Shown here piece by piece: positions 24,534 through 33,619 of a stretch of 64,000 nt of DNA. Position 1 is the stretch's first letter. Each line of letters begins with the position of its first letter. The notes beneath the pieces are model-generated. The model was given only the letters and a program-made list of their open reading frames with translations. It did not search any database and had not been told where the DNA came from. Made by a program: the position numbers and the translations under genes. The stretch covers positions 510,435 through 574,434 of the forward strand of contig NZ_SORN01000001.1 in assembly GCF_004366635.1 (NCBI RefSeq), given 5' to 3'. Origin of the DNA: Roseinatronobacter bogoriensis DSM 18756 (GTDB taxonomy: Bacteria; Pseudomonadota; Alphaproteobacteria; Rhodobacterales; Rhodobacteraceae).

Positions 24534-24992
24534 TTAGTCGAATTTGCGGCTTGGTGCCAGCACTGTGGCTTCGCCTTTCAGGACTGTCATATCCCCCACC
24601 GTGCAACGACATTCAAGTGTGACGCGTCGTTTTGCATAATCGATGGTCAGCACGGTCACTTCGGCCAGCACCACATCACCGGGGCGCACGGGGGCCATGA
24701 ATTTCAGCGTCTGGCCCATATAAATCGTGCCGTGACCCGGAAGCTGTTCGCCAATCACTGCCGAGATCAGGCCCGCTGTCAGCATTCCATGCGCGATACG
24801 TCCTTCGAAAATGGTGTCTTGGGCGTAATCGTCATCCAGATGCACTGGGTTCCGGTCGGTTGAGACTTCGGCGAATAACTCGATATCGCGGTTGGTGATT
24901 TCCTTGCGCAGGTAGCGCGACATACCGATTTCTAGATCCTCGATGCAGATGGTGCCCCGGGGAAGATTGTCATTCATGCCGTTGTCCAACAT
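24534..24992 (-). CDS. MaoC-family hot-dog dehydratase
   Basis: This 152-residue protein has the MaoC/(R)-specific enoyl-CoA hydratase fold. The hydratase-2 motif is clear: 'STDRNPVHLDDDYAQDTIFEGRIAHGML', with the catalytic Asp and His of D-x-x-x-x-H spacing, then 'GTIYMGQTLKFMAPVRPGD'. Such enzymes hydrate trans-2-enoyl-CoA, often feeding polyhydroxyalkanoate synthesis or fatty-acid degradation; the substrate here is not defined. An alternative ATG lies 15 bases inside the gene. The ~220-bp upstream gap is AT-richer than its surroundings and should carry its promoter, together with the terminator of the opposite-side HAD gene. Confidence 0.87.
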   Translation of the reverse strand: MLDNGMNDNLPRGTICIEDLEIGMSRYLRKEITNRDIELFAEVSTDRNPVHLDDDYAQDTIFEGRIAHGMLTAGLISAVIGEQLPGHGTIYMGQTLKFMAPVRPGDVVLAEVTVLTIDYAKRRVTLECRCTVGDMTVLKGEATVLAPSRKFD

Positions 24993-25158
24993 TGCTCAAA
25001 CCCTTCTGAAACCCGAATCCAGTTCGTTGTTGCAGTGCAGCAATAGCCGATCATTGCCTTTCGTGCAACCACCTTGGGTAATAATCGTGCAAAAGATGTA
25101 AAAATGATGTAATTATGTTGCGCGCAATCATGTCGCACCTGCTGCATTTTCGTACTGA

Positions 25159-25189
25159 AAAACCCCACCCTGCTTGTGCAGGATGGGGC
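25159..25189 (-). terminator. Terminator of the pyrophosphatase-HAD operon
   Basis: An 11-bp stem with one mismatch (25164-25174 with 25179-25189) and a four-base loop, followed on the minus strand by five T. It lies 24 bp after the HAD hydrolase stop. Confidence 0.8.
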
Positions 25190-25213
25190 AATGCCTTGGG
25201 GTGAAACAAGGGG

Positions 25214-26095
25214 TCAGCGCAATCGACCGATGGCAAATGTCGGCACTATCTCTTGTGTTGCAGTCCAGTCTTGCAGCAGCTTCGAGTCCGGGTTTTCCAC
25301 ATCCGGACCGAACTCAGCCGCCGCCAGCCCGCCCGTGATGAACAGGGTATCAATCCCCTCAACTAGACCGCCTTTGATGTCTGTGCCAATCCCGTCACCA
25401 ATCGCTATTGCGCGATCCTCGGAAAACTTTACGCCCTTGCTGGTCGCGATACGGCGCGCCAGATCATAAATCGGCGGGTGTGGTTTGCCAAAATAAAAAC
25501 TTTCGCCCCCCATCTGGTCATAAAGCTGCGCCAGCGCGCCCGCACAATAGATGCGCTTGTCCCCGTAATCGACAATGATATCGGGATTGGCGCAAAGCAG
25601 TTTCAAGCCGCGCGCCTTGGCCGACAGAAATCGGCCGCGATACTCTTCGGGGGTTTCGGTCCATTCGTCGAACAGGCCCGTGCAGACAATGCCCTCTGCG
25701 TCATCAAATGACACGCGCTCGATTTCTGGCTGGTCCTTCGCCCAGTCTGGCAAGGTGGTGAAAAAGCTGTCGTCTTTCTCGGGGCCAAGATGCCAGACAC
25801 GCCGCCCGACAGCGCCCATCAGCATCCCCGCCTGCGCCGCATCACCTGAAGTGGCGATGCCATCATAGGCGTCATGTGACAGGCCCATCGCATCCAGTTG
25901 CGCCTGAACCCCGGCAGTGGGGCGGGGCGAGTTTGTCACCAGAACAACGCAGCCCCCCGCTTTGCGGAATGCTTGAAGTGCGGCTTCGGCGGCGGGGTAG
26001 ACCCGTTCCCCATTGTGAACGCAGCCCCACAGATCGACCAGCGCCAGATTGTAATTGGTCGAGATTTCGGCGAAGTCCGAGATGATCCGGGTCAC
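25214..26095 (-). CDS. HAD-superfamily class IIA hydrolase (NagD-like)
   Basis: This 293-residue HAD phosphatase belongs to the class IIA group. Motif I is the variant 'LVDLWGCVHNG' near residue 20, with the nucleophile Asp kept but the usual second Asp replaced, as in the TIGR01459-type family. Motif II is 'VLVTNSPRP' near 51, the cap domain spans roughly 70-180, and motifs III/IV are 'FGKPHPPIY' with 'IAIGDGIGTDIKGG' near 245. The physiological substrate is unknown. The start codon is GTG and overlaps the pyrophosphatase stop (GTGA), so the two are co-translated. A terminator follows. Confidence 0.88.
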   Translation of the reverse strand: MTRIISDFAEISTNYNLALVDLWGCVHNGERVYPAAEAALQAFRKAGGCVVLVTNSPRPTAGVQAQLDAMGLSHDAYDGIATSGDAAQAGMLMGAVGRRVWHLGPEKDDSFFTTLPDWAKDQPEIERVSFDDAEGIVCTGLFDEWTETPEEYRGRFLSAKARGLKLLCANPDIIVDYGDKRIYCAGALAQLYDQMGGESFYFGKPHPPIYDLARRIATSKGVKFSEDRAIAIGDGIGTDIKGGLVEGIDTLFITGGLAAAEFGPDVENPDSKLLQDWTATQEIVPTFAIGRLR

Positions 26096-27009
26096 TGCGT
26101 CAAGACCGGGATGATCTGTTTCTTGCGGCTCATGACGCCGGGCAGCACGACTGTGTCACCCGTAACAGTCACGTTGAAGGACTTCTCGGCGACCTTGCGC
26201 AGCAGATCATTGGGCACCAGAAGCGTGGCTTCCTCGTTCAGAATGTCGATGACAAACAACATGACCTCATCCGCGCCATCTTCTGCGGCGACGCCGGGCA
26301 TGGCCGCAACCAGCGCATCCTTGCGCGACAGGATCTGATCGGGGGCAGTGGTCTCCAGCACCGAGATGCGGAAAGTCTTGTCGCCAACCTTGTATTTCTT
26401 GGCATCCATCTTCAGCAATTCGGCATCTGAAAAGGCCGATACATCAGATTTCGCAGCAAACATTTGCGCGGCCAACTCGCCGATATCGACGCCCAGTTCC
26501 TCTGCCAATGCATGGGCCACAGCGCGGTCGGTCTGGGTGGTGGTGGGAGAGCGGAATTCCAGCGTATCGGACAGGATGCATGACAGCATCATCCCCTTCA
26601 CCCCGCGTGGGGCCTGCGCCATATGCTTGCCAATCAAGTCATACATGATGGTCGCGGTGCAGGCCAGCGGACGGATGGTAATGTCGATCGGGCCTTTTGT
26701 TTCCAGCCCGCCGACCAGCTTGTGATGGTCAATAATGCCCTGAATATCGGCGTCGTTAATACCCTTGGGCAATTCGTCGGGATTGTTTGTGTCCACGATC
26801 ACGACAGGCGTGCCGGGCGCAAGGTCTTGCAGGATCTCCGGCTGATCGAAGCCCCAATGCTCTAGCACGAATTTCGCTTCGGTGTTGGGTTCCCCCAACA
26901 GCACGGCCTCGGCTGGGGTGCCGCTGATATGAGTCAGATACCACGCCCAGATCAGGGGGGAGCCGGTCGAGTCGGTGTCGGGAGAGTAATGGCCGAAAAC
27001 TTTGATCAT
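26092..27009 (-). CDS. ppaC: Manganese-dependent inorganic pyrophosphatase (DHH family)
   Basis: This 305-residue family II pyrophosphatase hydrolyses PPi, pulling biosynthetic reactions forward. It shows 'GHYSPDTDSTGSPLI' near residue 6 (H-x-x-P-D-x-D metal site), 'VDTNNPDEL' near 73, the DHH motif in 'IIDHHKLVG' near 95, 'TATIMYDLI' and 'SDTLEFRSPTTTQTD'. The C-terminal DHHA2 domain ends with 'SRKKQIIPVL', the family's substrate-binding R/K segment. ATG 27009 gives the canonical N-terminus 'MIKVFGHYSPD'. It is the first gene of a two-gene operon with the HAD hydrolase. Rhodobacteria often have this type in place of, or beside, the family I enzyme. Confidence 0.95.
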   Translation of the reverse strand: MIKVFGHYSPDTDSTGSPLIWAWYLTHISGTPAEAVLLGEPNTEAKFVLEHWGFDQPEILQDLAPGTPVVIVDTNNPDELPKGINDADIQGIIDHHKLVGGLETKGPIDITIRPLACTATIMYDLIGKHMAQAPRGVKGMMLSCILSDTLEFRSPTTTQTDRAVAHALAEELGVDIGELAAQMFAAKSDVSAFSDAELLKMDAKKYKVGDKTFRISVLETTAPDQILSRKDALVAAMPGVAAEDGADEVMLFVIDILNEEATLLVPNDLLRKVAEKSFNVTVTGDTVVLPGVMSRKKQIIPVLTQ

Positions 27010-27150
27010 CGCTGCAATTCCGTGTGTTGTTATGGTAACTGCCGGGGCAGTTTCTGCGCTGCTTATAGCCCTGCGGCAAATGCTTGTCACGCCATGCAAG
27101 CAAGGTGAAATTTCTGTGGCCGGGGCAGCGTTTTTTTCGGCACAATGATG

Positions 27151-27179
27151 TTGACAGCTCAGGTTGCTATCCCTATCTC
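27151..27179 (+). promoter_or_regulatory. groESL promoter
   Basis: TTGACA at 27151-27156 and TATCTC at 27174-27179 are 17 bases apart, a good vegetative sigma-70 match. Transcription would begin near 27186, at the edge of the CIRCE operator, so bound HrcA would block it. Confidence 0.75.
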
Positions 27180-27186
27180 TGCGCCG

Positions 27187-27213
27187 TTAGCACTCGACCA
27201 GGGCGAGTGCCAA
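27187..27213 (+). promoter_or_regulatory. CIRCE operator (HrcA binding site)
   Basis: TTAGCACTC, nine bases, then GAGTGCCAA: eight of nine positions of each CIRCE arm pair (one mismatch from the TTAGCACTC-N9-GAGTGCTAA consensus). It lies between the promoter and groES, where HrcA represses groESL at normal temperature. Confidence 0.95.
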
Positions 27214-27249
27214 CAAATTTTCAACCTGGAACCAAAGGAGCGTTCTCAG

Positions 27250-27537
27250 ATGGCATTCAAACCGCTGCATGACCGTGTACTCGTCCGTCGCGTTGAGGGC
27301 GAAGAAAAAACCAAGGGCGGTCTGATCATTCCCGACAGCGCCAAGGAAAAGCCCGCAGAGGGCGAAGTCATCGCCACCGGCGAAGGCGCGCGCAAGGATT
27401 CGGGCGAGTTGATCGACATGGCTGTTAAGGCTGGTGATCGGGTTCTGTTCGGCAAGTGGTCGGGCACCGAAGTGACGATCGACGGCGAAGAGCTGCTGAT
27501 CATGAAAGAAAGCGACATTCTTGGCGTAATCGCCTGA
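27250..27537 (+). CDS. groES: Co-chaperonin GroES
   Basis: This 95-residue subunit forms the heptameric lid of the GroEL chaperonin. It shows 'FKPLHDRVLVRRVEGEEKTKGGLIIPDSA', which includes the mobile loop that binds GroEL, and 'GDRVLFGKWSGTEV' and 'LLIMKESDILGVI' at the C-terminus. The ATG at 27250 follows GGAG; the longer open frame upstream runs through the CIRCE element and is not used. It is the first gene of a two-gene operon, 45 bp before groEL, under a sigma-70-like promoter with a CIRCE operator. Confidence 0.98.
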   Translation: MAFKPLHDRVLVRRVEGEEKTKGGLIIPDSAKEKPAEGEVIATGEGARKDSGELIDMAVKAGDRVLFGKWSGTEVTIDGEELLIMKESDILGVIA

Positions 27538-27582
27538 ATCGTTTTCGCAAAGTAGAAATTCAGACACCCAGGAGGCACCCAG

Positions 27583-29238
<1,656 letters not shown>

Positions 29239-29265
29239 GCTGCTGCCACAGCACTACGAATAACG

Positions 29266-29294
29266 AGGGGCCGGAAATTTTTCGGCCCCTTTTT
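29266..29294 (+). terminator. groESL terminator
   Basis: Perfect 8-bp stem (29266-29273 with 29283-29290), nine-base loop, then five T; 27 bp after the groEL stop. Confidence 0.9.
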
Positions 29295-29351
29295 CTATAG
29301 GCGTTTTTGTTTTCGTCCGTTTTGGTCAGGTGCACAAAAGCGGTTTGTGGG

Positions 29352-29682
29352 TAGTGTTCGCCACCTGACGAATGGTTCCCGCGTCCGATCCGATGCTTTC
29401 ACGAGAGGCGGCTATGCGGGACTCTGCGGACATAGCAAAGCCGGGTGCAAAGCCGCGTAGCGTCGGGCCGCGGTGCGGCGATCCAAGGCTTACTCTATAG
29501 CGCTTTATGCTGGCCAAGCCCCTGAGAGATCAGATCTTTGCGCTGGGGGCAGCCAAATCGCCGTGCCGTGGGGGCGGCCCTTTGAGTCGCGGCGGCCTTC
29601 GGCCTTGATTCCGCGCTACTCAAAGACTGCAACGCCCTCCAATCATTCATCGGGTATCTTGTGTCTTGGCGGCAAACATTAG
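29352..29682. repeat. Dispersed repeat element, copy 2 (full length)
   Basis: The more complete copy of the element also seen at 21031-21300. The left end TAGTGTTCGCCACCTGAC matches copy 1. The core 29460-29618 aligns with copy 1 over ~160 bp with many substitutions. The right end (29630-29682) is an imperfect reverse complement of the copy 1 left end, with 13- and 16-base exact blocks at 29630-29642 and 29650-29665. About 330 bp with inverted ends and no coding capacity: MITE-like. It lies 57 bp beyond the groESL terminator. Confidence 0.78.
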
Positions 29683-29835
29683 CCTCAAAGTGCCCGCATG
29701 AAAAAAGGCGCAAGCGGCGCAGTTTCACTTCTGGCAAATGCGAACCAAACAATGCAGCAGGATTTTTGTATCAGTGAGAAACCTGAAAAACAGAAAGAAC
29801 TCGGGTCAGTCATGCTGACTTGTTTACGGGCAAAC

Positions 29836-29860
29836 GGAACCGTGGGCGCGGCAGATCGTT
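29836..29860 (+). promoter_or_regulatory. EcfG-type general-stress promoter
   Basis: GGAAC at 29836-29840, 16 bases, CGTT at 29857-29860: an exact match to the alphaproteobacterial EcfG consensus (GGAAC-N16/17-CGTT). It lies 46 bp before the DUF1328 start, a normal distance, and both downstream genes belong to families often induced by general stress. The rest of the 29683-29835 gap shows no gene. Confidence 0.75.
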
Positions 29861-29906
29861 GGATTTGTAATGGTCGCCTATGCGACGCTGAATGAAAGGA
29901 TACACC

Positions 29907-30080
29907 ATGTTAGGTTGGGCACTTACTTTTCTGATCGTTGCACTTGTGGCTGCGGCGCTCGGATTCTCTGGAATTGCTGGCGCGGCGTCATCAATCGCAC
30001 AAATTCTGTTCGTTATTTTCCTCGTGCTGTTTGTGGTCGCCATGATCGCGCGTGCTGTGCGAGGGCAACCACCGATGTGA
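29907..30080 (+). CDS. DUF1328 (UPF0391) small membrane protein
   Basis: This 57-residue membrane protein has two hydrophobic helices: 'MLGWALTFLIVALVAAALGFSGIAGAAS' and 'IAQILFVIFLVLFVVAMIAR'. This is the standard pattern of the DUF1328/YtjA family, which is widespread in proteobacteria and often under stress control; its function is unknown. GAAAGGA precedes ATG 29907, which I choose over an ATG fifteen bases upstream because the family begins M-L-x-W. A perfect EcfG-type promoter lies just upstream. A hairpin separates it from the DUF2383 gene, so the latter may be read through at lower level. Confidence 0.9.
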   Translation: MLGWALTFLIVALVAAALGFSGIAGAASSIAQILFVIFLVLFVVAMIARAVRGQPPM

Positions 30081-30086
30081 CAGGTC

Positions 30087-30114
30087 AAAAGCCGGTTCAG
30101 CAGAACCGGCTTTT
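30087..30114 (+). terminator. Hairpin between DUF1328 and DUF2383 genes
   Basis: Perfect 12-bp stem (30087-30098 with 30103-30114) and a four-base loop, with the A-run and T-run included in the stem. Its tail is only four T, so it may be a partial terminator that lets some transcription through to the DUF2383 gene. Confidence 0.65.
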
Positions 30115-30139
30115 CACTCTGACGCAGAAAGGCAGTGTT

Positions 30140-30649
30140 ATGGACCCCAAAGATATCAAGCATTTAAACCCAAAGCTGGCACCAGATGCCGGTGAGCCGA
30201 TCGAAACTTCGCCCGGAGTGCAGCAAGATCCGGGGAATGGTGACCCGATTGACAAGATTGCTGAAGTGCACACTCGCGTGCTCGATACAATCGCTGGTTT
30301 CAAGAAGCTGTCGCAAAAGGCAGAGCCGGAGTTCAAACCGGTATCTGATGCGTTTCTTGCAACCCATCAGAAACACGAGCGCGAGTTGGCCGAGCATCTT
30401 CGCAAACAAGGGCGCGAGCCCGGCGAAGACGGGTCATTTTTCGGCACAGTGAACAGCTCTCTGATCGAGATACGGTCCTGGTTTGAGGACGTGTCCGACA
30501 ACGTGATGGACCGCGTTGCAGAAGGCGAAAAGCATGTTCTTGATGGCTATGAAGACGCTCGAAACACCGGGCAGAGCATCGAGGCAAATGCGATGCTGGC
30601 CTTTCATATTAAAGAAATCAATGCGCTGATGCGCGCGCATGGCACCTGA
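30140..30649 (+). CDS. DUF2383 four-helix-bundle protein
   Basis: This 169-residue cytosolic protein begins with a polar ~50-residue leader. Four-helix-bundle sequence then reads 'IAEVHTRVLDTIAGFKKLSQKAEPEFKPV', 'HQKHERELAEHLRKQG' and 'FFGTVNSSLIEIRSWFED', followed by 'EGEKHVLDGYEDARN'. That matches the DUF2383/PA2169-type family, distantly ferritin-like with His/Glu-rich helices and of unknown role. ATG 30140 lies just after GAAAGG; the earlier open frame is not credible. It is probably co-regulated with DUF1328 by the EcfG-type promoter at 29836. Confidence 0.85.
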   Translation: MDPKDIKHLNPKLAPDAGEPIETSPGVQQDPGNGDPIDKIAEVHTRVLDTIAGFKKLSQKAEPEFKPVSDAFLATHQKHERELAEHLRKQGREPGEDGSFFGTVNSSLIEIRSWFEDVSDNVMDRVAEGEKHVLDGYEDARNTGQSIEANAMLAFHIKEINALMRAHGT

Positions 30650-30673
30650 CCCGACGCGCGCGCTAGAGTGCCG

Positions 30674-30702
30674 AATGTCGGGCGTCATGCGCCCGACATT
30701 TT
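30674..30702 (+). terminator. Terminator between DUF2383 and DUF305 genes
   Basis: Perfect 11-bp stem (30674-30684 with 30690-30700), five-base loop, four T on the plus strand. It serves the plus-strand gene; the convergent DUF305 gene begins its stop codon at the stem edge. Confidence 0.7.
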
Positions 30703-31115
30703 CAGTGGCCGCGCGCTTCTAGCCAGGCACGCATCCACTCAATCTCTTCTTGCTGTGCGGCGATAATTTCACGCGCCAATTCGGCCACTTCCGGGTCTGA
30801 ACCGTGTTCCAGCACGATTTCGGCCATAACAACGGCCCCTTCATGATGCGGAATCATGCCACGAATGAAATCGACATCGGCATCGCCTGTGAATTCGATC
30901 ATCATGTCGCTATGCATAGCGTCATTGGCTTCCATATAGGCACGAGTTGAGGCGGGCAGATCCGCGCTCTGGGCGCTTTCATGCTGATGGCCTGCATGAT
31001 CATCATGGTCCATTTGGCTGTGATCCATGTGACCGTGACTGGATGCAATAGCATAGCCGCCAGCACCGACCCCAGCAGCAATGACAAGGCTGATGGCAAG
31101 AGCAATTGGCTTCAT
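30702..31115 (-). CDS. DUF305 family periplasmic protein, His/Met-rich
   Basis: This 137-residue exported protein has a signal sequence of ~24 residues (MKPIALAISLVIAAGVGAGG). A His/Met/Asp-rich metal-binding stretch follows ('HGHMDHSQMDHDDHAGHQH'), and then the DUF305 helical domain with 'DADVDFIRGMIPHHEGAVVMAEI' and 'AQQEEIEWMRAWL'. The 'MIPHH' motif with the Met/His stretch suggests copper binding, as proposed for some DUF305 proteins. AAAGGAGG precedes the ATG. It is divergent from the DUF2892 gene; the intervening 168 bp contains an ATTC-N8-GAAT operator. Confidence 0.85.
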   Translation of the reverse strand: MKPIALAISLVIAAGVGAGGYAIASSHGHMDHSQMDHDDHAGHQHESAQSADLPASTRAYMEANDAMHSDMMIEFTGDADVDFIRGMIPHHEGAVVMAEIVLEHGSDPEVAELAREIIAAQQEEIEWMRAWLEARGH

Positions 31116-31216
31116 GTGACGTTCCTCCTTTATGTCGGCAGCGTTCTAGAAGGCTCCGGTAGCTGGAAGGGAAGTCACGAGCGCGTGAAAGGTGTTGCCG
31201 CGATTGGAAATCAAAC

Positions 31217-31232
31217 ATTCATATGCTTGAAT
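31217..31232 (+). promoter_or_regulatory. Putative SqrR/BigR-type operator (ATTC-N8-GAAT)
   Basis: ATTCATATGCTTGAAT matches the ATTC-N8-GAAT site known for the sulfide-responsive repressor SqrR of Rhodobacter and its BigR/YgaV relatives. It is 52 bp before the DUF2892 start and 101 bp before the DUF305 start on the other strand. The short consensus means chance occurrence must be considered. Confidence 0.55.
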
Positions 31233-31283
31233 TACATGTTGGGCCATGCGAGTATGAATCAGGTTATATATTGGAGAATCCCC

Positions 31284-31490
31284 ATGACAGTCGATCGTGC
31301 AGTCCTTGCCTTTGCCGGTGTGATGGTGCTGATCAGCGTTTTGCTGACCACATTCGTCTCGCCACTCTTTATCTGGTTCACCGTGTTCATCGGGCTGAAC
31401 ATGTTCCAGTCTGCCTTTACAGGGCTGTGCCCCGCCGCGATGGTGTTTCGTAAGCTTGGCCTGAAAGGCGATTGCGCCACGAACCCCTAA
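31284..31490 (+). CDS. DUF2892 (YgaP-like) small membrane protein
   Basis: This 68-residue inner-membrane protein has two hydrophobic helices: 'VLAFAGVMVLISVLLTTFV' and 'FIWFTVFIGLNMFQSAFTGLCP'. The 'G-L-C-P' motif and the tail 'LGLKGDC' carry cysteines typical of DUF2892, the membrane part of YgaP-like sulfurtransferases. GGAG precedes the ATG. In several proteobacteria this family is repressed by the ArsR-type sulfide sensor (BigR/SqrR/YgaV), and an ATTC-N8-GAAT site lies 52 bp upstream here. No rhodanese domain is fused or adjacent. Confidence 0.85.
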   Translation: MTVDRAVLAFAGVMVLISVLLTTFVSPLFIWFTVFIGLNMFQSAFTGLCPAAMVFRKLGLKGDCATNP

Positions 31491-31504
31491 GCAGGGGCAA
31501 ATCC

Positions 31505-31547
31505 AAAAATAAAGACAGCGTGTCGGCGGTTTTGCCAGACACGCTGT
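31505..31547 (-). terminator. metK terminator
   Basis: Perfect 10-bp stem (31515-31524 with 31538-31547), 13-base loop, followed on the minus strand by a T-rich tract (CTTTATTTTT). It lies 53 bp past the metK stop, between convergent genes. Confidence 0.7.
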
Positions 31548-31600
31548 GTTCAGTTCAGATGAAAGCGGCTTTGCCAGAAGTGGTAAAGCCCCCCTGTCAC

Positions 31601-32767
31601 TCAGACTTCTTTTTTCAAAGCATCAATCAGGTCTGTGCGTTCCCATGAGAAGCCGCCATCTGCTTCGGGGGCGCGGCCAAAATGGCCATAGGCTGCCGTG
31701 CGCGCATAGATTGGCCGGTTCAGGCCCAGATGCTCGCGAATGCCGCGCGGCGTCAGGTCCATGACCCGCGCAACAGCGCGTTCAATCGCTTCATCATCAA
31801 CCAGCCCGGTGCCATGTGTATCGACATAGATCGACAACGGCTTGGCCACCCCGATGGCGTAGGAAATCTGCAAGGTGCAGCGCTTTGCCATGCCTGCTGC
31901 GACCACGTTTTTGGCCAGATAGCGCGCGGCATAGGCGGCAGAGCGGTCAACCTTCGTCGGGTCTTTGCCCGAAAAAGCACCCCCTCCATGCGGGGCCGAA
32001 CCCCCGTATGTATCGACGATGATCTTGCGCCCGGTCAGTCCGGCATCGCCATCAGGGCCGCCGATCACAAATGTGCCTGTCGGGTTGACCCACCATTCGG
32101 TATTTTCGGTCAGCCAGTCGGCAGGCAGCACTTCCCGGATATAGGGTTCGACAATCGCGCGGATATCGTCAGGTTTCTGATCCTCGCTGGCATGCTGCGT
32201 GGATAGCACAAGCTGTGTCACCTCTACCGGCTTGCCGCCCTCATAGCGCAAGGACAACTGGGTCTTTGCATCGGGGCGCAATGTCGGTTCGGCCCCGGAT
32301 TTGCGCACCTCAGCCAGACGTTTGAGAATCTGATGTGAATACTGGATCGGCGCGGGCATCAGTTCGGGTGTTTCATCCACGGCATAGCCGAACATGATCC
32401 CCTGATCGCCAGCGCCATCCTGCGATACGCCCTGCCAGATATGGGCAGATTGTTCATGCAGGAAGTTCAGAACATGGCAGGTGTTCCAGTGAAACTTGTC
32501 TTGTTCATAGCCGATATCGCGGATGCAGTCGCGCGCGATTTGCGGGATGCGCCCCATGTAGTCCTTCAGCCGTTCCGGGTCGGACAGGCCGACCTCTCCG
32601 CCAATGACAACCAGCGAAGAGGTGGCAAAAGTTTCGCAAGCAACGCGCGCGGTTTCTTCTTCGGCAAGAAGCGCGTCAAGCACCGCGTCCGAAATGCGGT
32701 CGCAAACCTTGTCGGGGTGTCCTTCGGACACGGATTCAGAAGTGAAAATGTAGTTCTGTCTTGCCAT
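31601..32767 (-). CDS. metK: S-adenosylmethionine synthetase
   Basis: This 388-residue enzyme makes S-adenosylmethionine from methionine and ATP. It shows 'SVSEGHPDKVCD' at residue 11, 'GAGDQGIMFGYA' near 120, 'GGGAFSGKDPTKVDRSAAY' near 260 and 'IGVAKPLS'. Insertions typical of alphaproteobacterial MetK are present near 60-110. The ATG at 32767 is preceded by AGGCGGA. I looked for the metK-associated SAM/SAH riboswitch common in Rhodobacterales and did not find its conserved core; only two short hairpins occur in the 123-bp leader. A terminator follows. Confidence 0.97.
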   Translation of the reverse strand: MARQNYIFTSESVSEGHPDKVCDRISDAVLDALLAEEETARVACETFATSSLVVIGGEVGLSDPERLKDYMGRIPQIARDCIRDIGYEQDKFHWNTCHVLNFLHEQSAHIWQGVSQDGAGDQGIMFGYAVDETPELMPAPIQYSHQILKRLAEVRKSGAEPTLRPDAKTQLSLRYEGGKPVEVTQLVLSTQHASEDQKPDDIRAIVEPYIREVLPADWLTENTEWWVNPTGTFVIGGPDGDAGLTGRKIIVDTYGGSAPHGGGAFSGKDPTKVDRSAAYAARYLAKNVVAAGMAKRCTLQISYAIGVAKPLSIYVDTHGTGLVDDEAIERAVARVMDLTPRGIREHLGLNRPIYARTAAYGHFGRAPEADGGFSWERTDLIDALKKEV

Positions 32768-32890
32768 TGTACATCCGCCTGCTATCGCCGCCTCGACCGA
32801 ATTGGTCTAAGCAACCCTGTCATAAGGTTGTTTTACTGTTGGCCCATAGCAAGAAGCGTTACGGACCACAACTGTGTGGAAAAGCACCCG

Positions 32891-33619
32891 TCAGGACGGT
32901 TGTGCATCCAGCCCGCGCAGGAAATCCAGCACCTGCGGGCCGATCCCTTCGACGATCAGGGCGACCCCTTCGGCATTGGGGTGGATGTGATCGTCCTGCA
33001 TCAGGTCTGCGAAACTGGCCCCTGCATCTGCCTTATCCGTCATTGGCTGCATGAAATTGGGGTAAAGCGGGACATTGTACTGCCCAGACAGGTCGACATA
33101 CATACGCTCGAATGCCAGTTGAAATTCCGGCCCGTAATTGCCGGGGGCGGGCAGGCCGGCCAGCATCGCGGGTATCCCCTCGAGTTCCAGCCGCGCCAAA
33201 ATGCCGCTGAGGTTTTCCTTGCTGGCGGACGGGTTCAGGCCGCGCAACAGGTCATTGCCGCCTAAGGTGACAAGCATCGCATCGACCGGTTCGGACAAGG
33301 TCCAGTCCATCCGCGCCAGCCCGCCAGCGGTCGTATCGCCGGACACGCCTGCATTGATGACCTCAACCTCAACGCCTTGTTCATCAAGCCAGGCTTGCAG
33401 TTGCGGCACGAAACCGTCTTCGGTTGGCAGGCCGTAGCCTTGGGTCAGGCTGTCACCAAGCGCGACCAGCCGGATGGGCGCCTCACCAGCAGTTGCGACA
33501 GAACCGCCGGCAATGAGCGTTAAAGACATGATTGCCGCAGCGCAGCGGTTGCCGAATGCGGACGCAACCCCATATGCTTGGGAATGGTTTTTTAAAAGGA
33601 AAGTCTGGATGAAGGACAT
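32891..33619 (-). CDS. tesA: Periplasmic SGNH esterase/lipase (TesA-like)
   Basis: This exported arylesterase/acyl-CoA thioesterase I-type SGNH hydrolase has about 242 residues. Block I is 'LVALGDSLTQGYGLP' (nucleophile Ser), block II 'NAGVSGDTTAGG', block III 'TLGGNDLLRG' and block V 'DDHIHPNAEG', with the catalytic Asp and His. A signal sequence ends near 'ASVATAGEA'. The start is uncertain: ATG 33619 gives a long N-terminus that overlaps the divergent ABC gene start by 11 bp, while ATG 33529 would give a short signal peptide with few positive charges. The pairing with ybbA-ybbP is conserved from E. coli to alphaproteobacteria. Confidence 0.85.
   Translation of the reverse strand: MSFIQTFLLKNHSQAYGVASAFGNRCAAAIMSLTLIAGGSVATAGEAPIRLVALGDSLTQGYGLPTEDGFVPQLQAWLDEQGVEVEVINAGVSGDTTAGGLARMDWTLSEPVDAMLVTLGGNDLLRGLNPSASKENLSGILARLELEGIPAMLAGLPAPGNYGPEFQLAFERMYVDLSGQYNVPLYPNFMQPMTDKADAGASFADLMQDDHIHPNAEGVALIVEGIGPQVLDFLRGLDAQPS

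Noticed and set aside
25118..25127. TTGCGCGCAA palindrome before the MaoC gene as an operator
   Set aside because: A single 10-bp palindrome in GC-rich DNA is likely by chance, and I cannot link it to a known regulator.
32768..32890. SAM/SAH riboswitch before metK
   Set aside because: Rhodobacterales often have one there, but its conserved core sequence is absent; only short hairpins are present in the leader.
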